A stretch of 64,000 nt of DNA from Schoenoplectus triqueter (GCA_964058805.1 CAXKVV010000740.1:1-64000); one strand, 5' to 3'. Positions 1 to 11,589 are shown, numbered from the stretch's first letter. Notes: generated by a model not told the origin, from the letters alone. Program-made: numbers and translations.

Positions 1-285
1 ACAATCCGCCTTGACTACTGCGAGCTCAGATATGATAGGTGCAAAGGTGGAGACTCGCAGATGCTTTAACTGTGAGGAGTAGGCCACTTGAGGCAAGTTT
101 TCCCTAAGCCACCCAAGGAAAGAGATTCGGGTGGAAGGGGCAGTTTGGAGGTAGGGGCCGTGGTCGTGGAGGCAGGAGATGTGGTGGACAAGAAAGCTAC
201 CGAACCAATCTAATGGTTAAGGAGGAAGAAGAAGACTCTGCACCGAGTGTTGTTTTCTCGAAAAAGGACAAAATATACTTAGAGG

Positions 286-1337
286 CATAGAAGTTAGTAT
301 CTTACGATTCGATACGATACAAATAGATAAGGATACGAATCTATACTTTGTATCTCTAGAGAGAAGAATCTTAAGAATCATGTCTGTATCTTTTTGTATC
401 TCGATACGATACGTATCCTAACGATACAATAATTTTAAGATACTTATATTTTTTCGACTTTACCTCTTCTGTTCGACTTCACACATCCTATTAGGCGATC
501 AGAAAACCATAGTGTGAGAAAAAAAGGCAAAAAGAGAAAAAACGACAAAGAAAACGAAAAATATACTAGTGATTGAGAGAGAAAAGTCAAAAACTCCAAG
601 CACGAAACAATGCAAGTGAGTAACTCTTATTTATTTCATTTATTTATTATCTCATGCAAGGACGGATATATTAAGGCCCAAGGGGGGTCAGTTGACCCCT
701 TAGATTTTAAAAAATAATGTTTTTGGTTAAGTTATTACTCAATTAGTTAATGAGTTTGGACTTTTTATTGCAATCCGACTACTGACCCCCTTTAACTAAA
801 ATCTTGCATCTTCCCCTACTCCCATGTCTCTGTCTCACAAACACGAGTAGTGTTTCTATAAAGCATCCAAAACTATAGGTAATTATATTAATTTTTGAAG
901 ACTTAAATAACATAGTCAGGGCCACTAGATTATATTAATTGATTTTATTTATTTTATTCTCCTTAGATACTTCTTCAACATATGCTTATTATAATTTATT
1001 TTGTAGTGAATTTATTAGCTGAAATAAAATTATTTTGTTTATTCTCCTTAGATATTAATTAATATTATCATTAAATTACCACATGAACTATAATAAAATT
1101 ATGTACATATATATATAGTTCACATAATATAAATTATGCTAGTATACTATATAAATGTGATAAAACGCTAAATAATAATGTTTTCAAGTGAAAAATTCAC
1201 TACATAATAAATTTAGTTAATATTGATTCATTTTAAGACAAATTTAGCGTATCTTAACGATACGATACGATACACGATACACCGATACGATACTAAATGC
1301 TACGATTCACGATACAAAATGCGATTCAACTTCTATG
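286..1337. mobile_element. Non-autonomous hAT element, 1052 bp
   Basis: The element is bounded by a perfect 8-bp direct repeat, CTTAGAGG, at 278-285 and 1338-1345, the size expected of a hAT target-site duplication. Its ends begin CATAGAAGTT on both strands (10-bp terminal inverted repeat). The subterminal regions are rich in CGATAC/GTATCG motifs. It has no coding capacity. The right end, read inward, matches the left end of the 4840-8969 transposon over about 100 bp. Its left end matches that transposon's right end at 20 of the first 25 positions. It is therefore very probably a deletion-type or satellite derivative of that family. Its insertion interrupts the older copia relic. Confidence 0.85.
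659..815. repeat. MITE-like fragment shared with 59740-60160
   Basis: Inside the non-autonomous hAT element lies a stretch with an internal GGGGGTCAGTTGACCCC-like palindrome and a closing block ending in AACTAAAATCTTGCATC. The same order of short blocks (a TTTTAAAAAATAAT stretch, TTAGTTAATG, CAATCCGA, then ACTAAAATCYTGCATC) recurs at 59740-60160. The superfamily is not known. Confidence 0.45.
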
Positions 1338-3815
1338 CTTAGAGGTGCTTCAGAGGAAGCAGAAGGAAGCGGAGGCGGGAGATGGTGTATCCACCTCGTC
1401 TTCGTTCAAGGGTAATGTTGCTTACTTTGTAGCCACAACCTAAGGTACATGTGATTCGCTTGCTCTTGCTTCTTTTCCCACACTGGATCATCCAAGTGGA
1501 TTATTGATTTCGGAGCATATGAGCATGTGACAGGTACTGAAAGGGAGTTATCTTCCTATACTCGCCTAGCAGTTCCATTGAGTGTCAAGACAGCCGTTGG
1601 TACGGATCAATCTGTGGTTGGTAAGGGTACGATAAATTGTACCGACACTCTGACTTTGTTCAAAGTTTTGCATGCTCCTTCTTTTCTCGTAAATCTCTTG
1701 TCTATAAATGCCATTATCTTCCAACTAAACTATGTTGTTTTGTTTGATATCCCAAAGGTGATCTTCCGAGGGAAGAGGACAGGCAAGATTCTTAGGACTA
1801 GGACATGACGTAGTGGATTATGGTACATGGATCGTGAGGGAATGGACTTAACCCTTTCATCCATAGTTAAGAAATCAAGAGGAGACTAGAGTAGTGTTGA
1901 GGACTTGTTGTTACTTCATCATAAGACGTTTGGGTCATCATTCTTTTAGTCTTTTGAATCGATTGCACCCCGTTTATTTGAAAAGGCTAAGGAAGATAAA
2001 CTTTTTTGTGATGCTTGTGAGTTGGGAAAGCATACTAGAAGCTCATATGTTAGTTCTGATAATAAAAGCTCTTGTGTTTTTGAGTCGATACATTCTGATG
2101 TATGAGGCTCTTGTCCAACAATAACTTTTAATGGATTTTGATATTTTTTGTCTTTTATTGATTGTTATTCTCATGTTACTTGGCTATACCTTATGAAAAA
2201 TAAAAGTGATGTGCTTGCATGCTTTTATAGACTTTTACAAAGGGGTTCAGACTCAATATGGGGCCGTAGTAAAAGTATTGAGTTCTGATAATGGGACACA
2301 GTACATCAAAAAGGCATTTGAGGAGTATTTGTCATCTTAGGGAATTCAACATCAAATCACTTGCCCATACACATTAGAGCAGAATGAAGTAGCAGAAAGA
2401 AAAAATCGTCATCTCCTTAAAGTAGCTAAGAGTACGATGATTGCGATGAATGTCCCAAATTACTTGTGGGGGCAAGCAATTTTGACAGTCACGTTTTTGA
2501 TCAAAGGATGTCTTCATGAGTCTTAAAGTGGAAGTCTCCATTTTAGGTATGGAAAGGTACGAAGGGAGATATTCTTCCTCTGAGGACCTTCGGCTGTGTG
2601 TGTTTTGTGCAGGATAATAGACCAGGGGTAGGAAAACTGGATTCGAGAGCAATCAAGAGTGTCTTTGTGGGATACTCATCCACTCAAAAGGGATATGTCT
2701 GTTGGAGCCCCATTGAAATGAGCTCGTTTGTGAGTATAAATGTCACATTTCGAGAGTATGAGCCATACTTCTCCTCTGGGGTATCCTCACCTTTTGGAGA
2801 CTCTCGATACTGTAAGTGTATGGCGAGAGTGAGAGAATAGTGGTAGTGATGAGTTCAGGACGGTGAGTGTTGGGGACATTTTTTGTCCAGTTGAGATGGT
2901 TGTGGAGCCGATTGTTATGGAACTAGTTGTTGTGCTGGTTCAGCCGGTTGTTTCGATTGTGGAGTCTGTGCCAGTTGTGGAGTCGGTTATTGTGCCGGCA
3001 TAGGATGGTGAGAGTAAGACTCGAACTCTGGGAGAGTTGAGAGTGTACACGAGGAAGGGGAAGAAGCCCGTAGAGTCGCTTGTCCTACGTCCCTTGTCCC
3101 TGCCTGCTCGACTCCGGAGACACCTTCATCATGCACCACAGACCCAGATTATTCAAGTGATATGATTCCTCTCTCTACTCCTCCCATTTCTTTATCAGTA
3201 AGGTGAACTACTCGTAGTAATGCAGGAGTCCCACCTGATCGATATGGGTTCTACCTTGATCATGATATTACTCATCATGTCTCTTACTCTCACATATCAC
3301 CTAGTCATGGAGCATTAATTGTATCTTTGGATATTGTCTCTCTTCCTAAGTGTTGGTAGGATGCTAAAAAAGATCCTAAGTGGAAAGTGGTCATGCTAGA
3401 AGAACTTGGGGCCCTTACGAAGAACAAAACTTGGCAGTTTGTGTCACTACCACCTAACAAAAAGGCAGTTGGATGTAAATGGGTCTTCATTGTGAAGCAA
3501 AACCCAAATGATCGGGTTGAGCGCTACAAGGCTTAGTTGGTGGCAAAAGGATATAGTTAGACCTATGACATCAATTATGATGAGACATTCACACCAGTGG
3601 CAAAGATGAGCACAGTTAGGACTCTAGTTTCTCTAGCAGCAAATGAGAGGTGGAAGTTACACCAACTTGACGTGAAAAATGCGTTTCTTCATGGTGAATT
3701 GTTGGAGGAGGTATACATGGAGATTCCACCGGGATTCGACACAAACCAAACGATTGGTAAGGTTTGTAAGCTCAAGAAATCTTTATATGGTGATTTTGAA
3801 GAAATGGTTAGCTGA

Positions 3816-4465
3816 AGGAAGATGAAGAAGAAATGTACTGGGTGTGCTATATAATAGCATGATGCTGGGACCGAGTTTAAAACTCGGTTCCAAGTGTATT
3901 GGGCCGAGTTTAAAACTCGATCCAGATACCTGTAATTTTCAAATGTACTACGTGTGTTTATTTTAATTTTTGTTGTGATATTTTAGATCAATCTACTAAC
4001 TGTTGTGTTTTATTTTTAATATAACACACAAACGTAAAAAAAAAATTACCCGGATCCGAGTTGGAAACTCGGGTCCGGGTAAATTTTTTTTTTTCGTTTC
4101 TGTCTAAAAAAAAAACCCGGACCCGAGTTTCAAACTCGGGTCTGACTATTTGTGCAAAACCAAAAAGAGATAACTACTTTGCTATATTTATTTGATTTAT
4201 TTACTAAAATAAAAAAAATCTGTGTATGTATACCGGGACCTGCGTCAGTCACCTGACAAGGATATTTGTAATCCATGCTACAACCCAACAGCTGTCATCT
4301 GAGAATTCAATTAATGCCGAAACTTGAATTGCATATTAGCTGAATCCTGTCACTCTACAACTATTTTGTTGGAAAAAGCATGGCACAGCTGTTACCTGGA
4401 TAATGCATGATTGTATCATGTTCCTAACATTAAATAGATTTAGATATAGTTGATTTGTTGGATCT
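3816..4465. repeat. Cluster of GAGTTT-N-AAACTC palindromes in otherwise anonymous DNA
   Basis: No gene is seen here. Four short hairpins share the core CGAGTT/AACTCG: 3871-3887 (7-bp arms), 3904-3920, 4048-4080 (13-bp arms with one mismatch) and 4121-4141 (10-bp perfect arms, 1-nt centre). The last two are themselves arranged as a larger inverted repeat: the run from about 4064 to 4092 is mirrored at about 4106-4131, separated by about 11 bases. Hairpins are thus nested within a hairpin. Homopolymer A and T runs form part of the larger stem. Confidence 0.6.
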
Positions 4466-4477
4466 CGGTACAATACG

Positions 4478-4643
4478 GACCCGGATCCACTGTCGCACGG
4501 CACGGTGCGGCGCAGCACGTGGTCCGTTCGATCACTTCGAGATTCGTGCTAGTACTTAAAGATTCGAGTTAGCACGAATCTCGAAGTAATCGAACGTACC
4601 ACGTGCTGCGCCGCACCGTGCAGCGTGACAACAGATCTGGTTC
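4478..4643. mobile_element. Small foldback element (166 bp) with 11-bp direct repeats
   Basis: A strong hairpin has arms at 4500-4550 and 4571-4621 that pair over 51 bp with only two mismatches, leaving a 20-base loop. The pairing continues outward, more weakly (about 20 of 28 positions). The whole is flanked by the 11-bp direct repeat CGGTACAATAC at 4466-4476 and 4644-4654, which looks like a target-site duplication; 9-11 bp would suit a Mutator-like MITE. The arms are markedly GC-rich against AT-rich surroundings. A transcript of this segment would form a long near-perfect duplex, so a small-RNA locus is an alternative reading. Confidence 0.65.
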
Positions 4644-5096
4644 CGGTACAATACCCCCGGTTGTATATCTTGTGATGTACTTTCCATGATTGATGCTGCT
4701 TGATTATTATAAGTTTCGATTTTCATGATTGGTGCAGTGGTGCTGGTATCTGCAGTGTTTTTTCTTATTTTTGGTTCCCTCCTAGTCTGTAGCTTTTGAA
4801 GAAGCTTAGTTTTTTTTGCTATTTCTCATTAGTTTGTATCAATGATTTCGAATCGTATAATGTATCGTGTATCGTAGTATTTAGTATCGTATCGTGTATC
4901 GTGTATCGTATCGAATCGTTTAAGATACGCTAAGTTATATTTCTTTAAGTTGCATGCTATATATAATCATTAAATATTAATAAAATAAAACTACTTCATT
5001 GTCAATTTCCAAAAAAAAAGAACGCCTTCATGACTTAAGTATCAAGTATCAACTACTAGAAACTCTTAACCTATCAAATATGAACTATTATCATGT

Positions 5097-7693
5097 TTAG
5101 TCATTAAGGACATCATCAAAACCATCATCATTTTTATCATTAGGATCATCACTATTATTATCACTTCCATCATCAAGATTGAGTGACGACTCCTCGCTTT
5201 CATCCGTTTCCATCTCGTCCTCCAAATCTGGTTCATCTTCCTCAACCACTTCTTCCACTTGAATCACTTTCTCTTTCCCTTTGCCTTTCCCTTTCCCTTT
5301 TTCTTGTACTATATTTTTTTCCTTGCCATACCTCAAGTCCCTCGGTCCTATGAAATAGAATGCAAACTAAAAATTATTTCTTTTAAATAAGATGTATAAA
5401 CTAATAAAATACTACAATAGAATAAAGTTTGTACCTCGCTTTCTTTTTTTACTAGTAGTATCAATGTCTTGTTCCAAAAGACATTCACTCAAATCTTTCC
5501 AAGAGAACACCGGTGCAACGGGGTCATTGCTATTTTTATCTTCTTCATCTTCAAAAAGAGGTTGCAGATTTCCAGTGAGCCATTCATTATCCGACTCCAT
5601 ATCGGATAATTCAATTGGATTATAGTGGTCTCCCTTTTTTTCCCTTTCCTTTTGTCTCATTTCGAGCTTGAGGTTATACTTGATAAAAATAATATTATTC
5701 AACCGTTCATGCTCCATTTTTGATCTTTTTTTGGAATGAATATCTTGAAAAACACTCCAATTTCTTTCACACCCCGTTGCACTACATGTGAGACTCAAGA
5801 CACGTATGGCAAATTCCTTAAGCTCTTTTCCCATACCATACATATCCCACCAATGTGCTATTTTAAATTTCAAAAGATGAAATGTATTAATTAAATATAT
5901 AATATATGAAAATAAAATAATAAAATTATGAATTATAAAGCTCATAGCCTCATACCAGGTTGCTTCTTATCACGTGAATGGATGGCCATTTCCGATCCGA
6001 ATGTTCCTTCTGATCGCTTGAATTTCTCGAGTTGTGCATCAATTTTAAATCGTGTTGCACGATCTGGGTACATTCTTTCAATTGTCTCAATTAGCCCTGC
6101 TTGAACCTCATCATCCACACGAAAGTTTTCACTAAAATGAAACCTAAAAGATTCATTTGTCACAAAAGGGCAACAAACATGAACTTAAAAAAAGAATATA
6201 AATAATAGGTAAAAAACATACTTTGGATTGAGATAATACGCCGCTGCATGTAATGGTCGATGGAGTTGTAATTCCCACCTTTGATCAATGATATCCCAAA
6301 TATTTTCATACCATTTGAGCTTGTTACCAAAGCTAGATGCAATTTCCTCTTTAGCACGGTCCATTGCTTCATAAACGTATCCCATGGCCGGCTTTGCATC
6401 ACCATCCACAAGCTTAAGCACCTTGACAAGAGGTGTCGTAGCTGTCAAGCAATACTTGACTTTCTTCCAAAAACTATCATCTCTAGTTATTATGCTCATC
6501 ACTGTCATTCCTTCATTGCTACGTGCAAAATTACTCTCCAACCATTTCTTTGAGCCAAACATCATTTTCAAACAAACTTTATTTTTTTCAAAACTTTCCA
6601 AACATAGAAAACATGTTGCGAATCTCGTTACACCCGGCCTTTTTAACTCTCTTTGTCCTGTTTGTTGGCGAAATAAATTTAGCACCCAAAGATGATTGTA
6701 AATAAATTTGCACACTCGTTTCGCTTTACCAATTACATCCTTGAAAATTGGCAGCTTACCAATATCTTCTAGCATCAAATCCATTACATGTGCAGCACAT
6801 GGATTCCAAAATATTTTTTTTCTCTTTGCCATCAATAATTCTCCGGCACTCACATAAGCCGATGCACTATCAGTAACAACTTGCACTACATTCTCTTCAC
6901 CTATCTCTTCTATGATTTCATCAAGCATAGAAAATAATTTCTCCGCGTCTTTAAAATCACCTGATGAATCAATCGACTTAAGAAAGACAGTTCCCATTGG
7001 ACTATTGACCAAGAAATTAGTGATAGACCTATTTTTTCCATCAGTCCATCCATCAGACATCAAAGTACATCCAGTTTTAGCCCATTCAATTTTGTACTTC
7101 TCTAATGTCGCATGCATATCATTTACCTCCATTTTCAAAAAAGTAACCCTTGCTTCATAATACGTTGGAAGTTTCAACCCTATACCATACTTAATACACT
7201 CTTCGATCATATCCTTAAATAATGGACTTTTCACAAGACTCAATGGCAAACCACAACCATAAATACATTTCATAATCTTTCTACATGCCGGGATACGACT
7301 TTTTACCATTGTATTCATTGTGATTTGCTTGAGTTTCTTTTTTGCATTGGGCCCCCCACCCATCCGAACAACATAAGCATCCATTGTGGACCTCCGCTTA
7401 TTTTCTACTTCTTGTCCATCTTCTTCTTCACGATCCTCCACTATTTCTACACATTTTTCTTCTTCGAAATGTTTTTTCAATAACCGTTGATAAGTTTCCT
7501 TTAAATTTTCGGGACAACTTTCGCAAGGTGGTACATCTTTACGGGTTCCTGCGAAATGATGTTTCAATCTAGCCACACCACCCCACATTTCTTTTTGACA
7601 ATAATTACATCGTATATGTAATCTATTATCACCAATTCTAGTGCAATAAGACCAACAAATGTCTTTTTGTGATGTTCCCTTCCTTCTTCCCAT
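5097..7693 (-). CDS. hAT-family transposase (BED zinc finger, DUF659, hAT dimerisation domain), 4 exons
   Basis: Exons on the minus strand are 7693-6222, 6143-5956, 5857-5435 and 5347-5097. All introns are GT/AG, phases match, and the total of 2334 nt gives 777 residues plus stop. The protein starts with a BED-type zinc finger (residues about 10-65, IRCNYCQKEMWGG and following histidines). A DUF659/RNase-H-like core follows, with SDGWTDG near 214 and VTDSASAY near 271 carrying the likely first two catalytic acidic residues, and the family CxxH motif CAAH near 299. The C-terminal hAT dimerisation domain (RVLSLTCSATGCERNWSVF, about 570-590) is in exon 3. The tail in exon 4 is Lys/Gly-rich, then strongly acidic. 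The protein would excise and reinsert the element, acting in the nucleus on the terminal and subterminal repeats. No stop or frameshift was found. Confidence 0.93.
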
Positions 7694-7739
7694 CTAATTG
7701 CAAATAAAGTAATAAACTACAAATTAAAAATATAAATTA

Positions 7740-8480
7740 TAAAATATAATTTTTCTATTTCTAATTCTAATTATATTTAAAAACAGATTGATGAAATTTT
7801 AATTGAATATGTCACTAATTAAAATTTAACATTCTAATTCTAATTATATTTAAAAACAGATTGATAATTATAATTATAGTTAACAGAAATTTAATAATCT
7901 GATATTTACTAATCTAATATAAATTAACAAAAATTAAATCCACTAATTAACATATTATTAAGAGAAATTAGCAGAAATTAAATAATAATTTTTGACAAAT
8001 TAAGTTAATAACAAATTAAGAGATTTTGACAAATTAACTAATAAATTAACAAATTAACAGATTAACAGATTATTAAGAATTAACAGAAATTAAATAAGAA
8101 ACTAATATAAATTAACAAAACTAATCTGATATTTACATTATAGTTAACAGATTCACTAATTAACATATTAAAATATTAAATTAATAGAAATTAAATTCAC
8201 TAATTAACAAAAATTAAATTCTCTAATTAACATATTAACAGAAATTAACATATTATTAAGAGAAATTAACAGAAATTAAGTAACAAATTTTGACAAATTA
8301 ATAAGTTAATAACAAATTAAGAGATTTTGACAAATTAACTAATAAGACTAATTAACAGAGAACTAATTAACAGAGACTAACTAATAAAGACTAATTAACA
8401 GAGACTATTTAACAAATTAATAGATTAACAAAGACTAATTAACAAATTAACAGATTAAGAGATTGTTACAAATTAACTAA
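7740..8480. repeat. AT-rich degenerate repeats upstream of the transposase gene
   Basis: This stretch is built from irregular repetitions of AATTAACA, AGATTAACAG and ACAAATTAA-like words. It contains at least one longer duplication: the block ending GACAAATTAAGTTAATAACAA near 8010 recurs near 8300. It lies inside the hAT element, between the transposase start and the right terminus, where the promoter would be. No gene is visible. Confidence 0.7.
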
Positions 8481-8615
8481 CTTGTTGTGATTTCTATTTC
8501 TTCACACCCGGCGATTTCTATTTCTTCAACTCCCGGTGATTTTTTCCTCTCCTTTCTTGACTGCTGGCGAGTGCTCGTGGAGGATAAATATAGATGGTTC
8601 AATTGGATACTGCTG

Positions 8616-8716
8616 GCGAGTGACGAAGCGACGAAGCGAGTCGAGTGACGAAGCGACGAAGCGAGTGACGAAGCGACGAAGCGAGTGACGAAGCGACGAA
8701 GCGAGTGACGAAGCGA
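8616..8716. repeat. Tandem repeat of a 20-bp unit, about 5 copies
   Basis: The unit GCGAGTGACGAAGCGACGAA repeats with small variations, and one copy is offset by an inserted TCGA. A degenerate extra copy lies at about 8746-8765. It is in the right subterminal part of the hAT element, is far more GC-rich than its surroundings, and may be part of the transposase-binding or regulatory region. Confidence 0.85.
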
Positions 8717-8977
8717 TCAAACATTGACAATGAAGACGAGGCAGAACGAGTGACGAAGCGACGACGATGAATGCGCGAATTTAATCGGTTATCAGCGATG
8801 TCGCTGTATCGTTCGATACGATACGATACGCGTATCGCTTCTTCGTATCGCCGCGATTCAACCGATACGGTGATCTTCCGATTCAAAGCAACGGTACGTA
8901 TCTCTAACCCTTGGTATCGTAACGTATCGTACGATTCGTATCGTGAATCGTACGATACTGAAATCTTTGGTTTGTAT

Positions 8978-9486
8978 ATACAGTTGCAACTTGCAACCAT
9001 AACAAATATTTAATTGTATTCAATACCTTTTTATAAAAAAGATTTTCATTTTTTTAGCATTAGACGAGACGCTCAAGTTTTCAAGTAATCGGACCACAGG
9101 AACCATAATGGCTTAACCAAAATGTGGATACATTTTTTTCGGCTCAAAGAAGGGTCTCCAAATCTGCTGTCTATAAAAATAGCGAGCAGTACCCTCCTCA
9201 TTAAATCAGGGGAGAAAATCACGGACACTGTAGTAGAAAACCACTGTTGATCGTCGGATGTCTTACGAACAAGGCGCTGCTCGTCGATTTTATGAGCAAC
9301 TGATTTTGTTCGCAAAGAAGGGACGAAACTAAAAACAATGTGTAGAGTTACCCATCAAGGAAGTAGAGTATTTGAGTTGAGAGAAATTTTATTTTTCACT
9401 ACATCAAAAATGATAAATTATATTTTTTAGTGAATTAAAGGAATGTTCGGACACTGACCTTAGTTCTGCTTTGTTTCAAAGAGATT
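8978..9486. other. Intergenic, no gene seen
   Basis: Single-copy-looking DNA follows the hAT element. The only open frame of any size (9073-9315, minus) shows no recognisable domain, and nothing else could be assigned. Confidence 0.5.
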
Positions 9487-9918
9487 TCACTTTTTAAGGT
9501 ATCATAAATGAGAAGTGATTCAATTATCATCATTTTGATGTTTATGGTGTCTATTTATTTATTTATGTATAAATTTAAAAATATGAACGGTTAGATGTAT
9601 TCTATATCATCTCAATTATATATATATGAAAAATCATAAAAATTTAACTTCATTTGAATAATAATCAAGTAACGTGTCTAAATTATAAAATTTGATCCGT
9701 TGATTTTATTAACACTTGGTGCCTATATAAATTATATCGAAATGATATAATTTTTTGTATACATATATAAGATGATATTTACAAAATATTCATTCAATTA
9801 GTTTTATTATTTAAAAATTTAAATAATAATTATTTAATATTTAATTTTAATAGCATTAATATAATATCAAAATAATGATAATTGAATCTCTTCTCATTAT
9901 AAACTCCTTAAGTAAAAG
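9487..9918. mobile_element. Foldback MITE, about 430 bp
   Basis: The left arm (about 9490-9540; core GAGAAGTGATTCAATTATCA) is mirrored by the right arm (about 9862-9915; TGATAATTGAATCTCTTCTC). Similarity extends to outer ends with a TTAAGG block on both sides. The middle is AT-rich and non-coding. A target duplication could not be fixed, so the superfamily is open. Confidence 0.65.
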
Positions 9919-11589
9919 CACGTGAGAACCAGATATATATTTTTTTTTGAAATATACCAAACTCAATACTAATAAAACCAAATTGGTTCCCTGCCCTTTG
10001 TTTTTTCTTTGACACGTTCTCCCGCTTCCGCTCTCGCTCTCACTTGTTTCCTCTCCTTTTTCTCACTTTTTTTTTATCTCGCTTCATCCCTATGTCCCTC
10101 TCCACTCGCCTATTTCTCTATTAACACTTTTATTCAACTTATTAACATTATTATTCAATTTATTGAAGTTGTTATTCAATTTATTGGCTTTATTATTCAA
10201 TTTCAGTAATATATGTTTGATTTTTCTTTCTCAATTTTTTACATTTATAATATATTACAATTGATCAATAAAATAGTTTTTTTTTATCTATTTAGATCCT
10301 GAATAATAATAAATTTTAATGCACTTAACATCTGCAACTATCATTTTGTATTTTGATTATTTTAAATAAATATAAGATATATATTTGAAAAAAGTCTAAT
10401 AGATTGATAAAAAAAAGTTTAGTTGTGATTAATAACCATTAGAGAGAGGAGTATTGTGTAAATTTTAGTGGCACTCATGTCAAGTCATTTGTTATTCATG
10501 TTATCTCTTTTGTTGTTAAAGTATTCAACGCAAAGTGCATTATTATTAAAAATGAAAGGAAGCATATGAAAAAACATTAAAAGCGTATTATAAATTTTTG
10601 TAACGACTTTGACATCGCTATTTTCGCTAATTTTTTTACTACATTACATTATAAATTAAGAAATAATTTGATCTTGGTGGAACTATAACCAAGATGCTTG
10701 CTTAAATATAGTAGCAAAACAAGCATTGAGGCCAGCCAGTGCCCGTACATCATGATTCATTGAAAAATAAAAATTTTCCTTGTCAGTGTAGTAAAAAATA
10801 AATCTTCTTTCAACTCGGAAACCATTTTTTGATCCGGACACCCACAGTGATCGTTTCTAATTCCAACCTCCTTAAATATTTATAATATAACTGACAGGAT
10901 ATGATACTATACAACCGTAAAGCCGTAAAATTATTTCGGATAAAACAAAATACAATTAATATGAAACATTGAAACATCAAACTAGGCCTGCCCCAGGAAT
11001 GATTTTGCGTCGACACAATTAAATGCAAAATTGTGAGTTCTCTCAGTAAAAGACAAGAGCTCCACATGGGCTGTACTACTAACTAATTGATCTTCAAAAA
11101 TTTTCACTGTTAACTGAGATTATTATAGTATTTTCACTGTTAACTTGGAAGCTCCACATGCAAGATGCAACCTAGCTACCTACTTTATGTCTTCACCTGA
11201 TGCTAAATTATTGACAGGGGAGGACTCCTAACTATGATCAAAGAAGTCACTTAACAATTATTGACAGGGGAGGACTCCTAACTATGATCATAAATTAAAA
11301 TTTATTTGGTATTTTTTGTAGTTTACTGTGAACGACGGATATTTAGACGGCACTTTACTTTCTCTGAATAGCATTCAAGATTTCTAATGTTTTGTCGCCA
11401 TCTAATTTTCCCGTTGCGGTCATATATTAATGATATTGATTCGTATTAATTTCGTAAGCAGTAATCTGTCTATATATACCGACTTCTGGCGGTGCTAGGA
11501 TATCATACTAATTTATCAATATACGTTGGTAATATATTTTCTCTTATCCCAAGGATGCCAGTACAGAGACAGAAAACCTGGCCGTAAAA
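9919..11589. other. Intergenic; short direct repeats only
   Basis: No gene could be supported. A 35-bp segment (ending GGACTCCTAACTATGATCA) occurs at 11206-11240 and again at 11256-11290, separated by 15 bases. A TTTTCACTGTTAACT block also occurs twice, around 11101-11150. The pyrimidine-rich stretch at 10015-10110 resembles a plant 5' leader, but no gene follows it. Confidence 0.5.

Larger units (their letters stand above)
1..3815 (+). pseudogene. Decayed Ty1/copia retrotransposon (gag end to partial reverse transcriptase)
   Basis: This is the relic of a copia-type LTR retrotransposon polyprotein on the plus strand. Recognisable pieces appear in the canonical copia order: a gag zinc-knuckle remnant (CFNCEE near base 70, followed by an in-frame stop), a protease-like segment (the IDFGAYEHVTG block near 1505-1530, where family members normally have IDSGASDHMTG), integrase and pre-integrase blocks (CELGKH near 2015), an integrase C-terminal block (SVFVGYSSTQKGYVCWSP near 2660-2710), and the start of reverse transcriptase (GCKWVF near 3473; [19 protein letters not shown] near 3663-3720). 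Many stops and frameshifts break it. It ends just after the KKSLYG block, so the YVDD site and RNase H are missing. No LTRs were found. A hAT element (286-1337) is inserted between the gag and protease parts. The identification is secure; the outer boundaries are not. Confidence 0.88.
4840..8969 (-). mobile_element. Complete hAT transposon, 4130 bp
   Basis: The ends are imperfect terminal inverted repeats: CAATGATTTC on the left and CAAAGATTTC on the right strand. They are flanked by a perfect 8-bp direct repeat, GTTTGTAT, at 4832-4839 and 8970-8977. The subterminal zones (4850-4930 and about 8800-8960) are dense in GTATCG/CGATAC motifs, as expected for hAT transposase binding. The interior carries one four-exon transposase gene on the minus strand whose reading frame is intact. 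Together these suggest a structurally complete and possibly autonomous element. Activity cannot be judged from sequence alone. Confidence 0.92.

Noticed and set aside
1894..2124. Separate small gene in the copia region
   Set aside because: It is an off-frame reading of the decayed integrase; the real copia blocks lie in another frame here.
8616..8765. CRISPR-like array
   Set aside because: The units are contiguous 20-bp tandem copies without unique spacers, in plant nuclear DNA inside a transposon.
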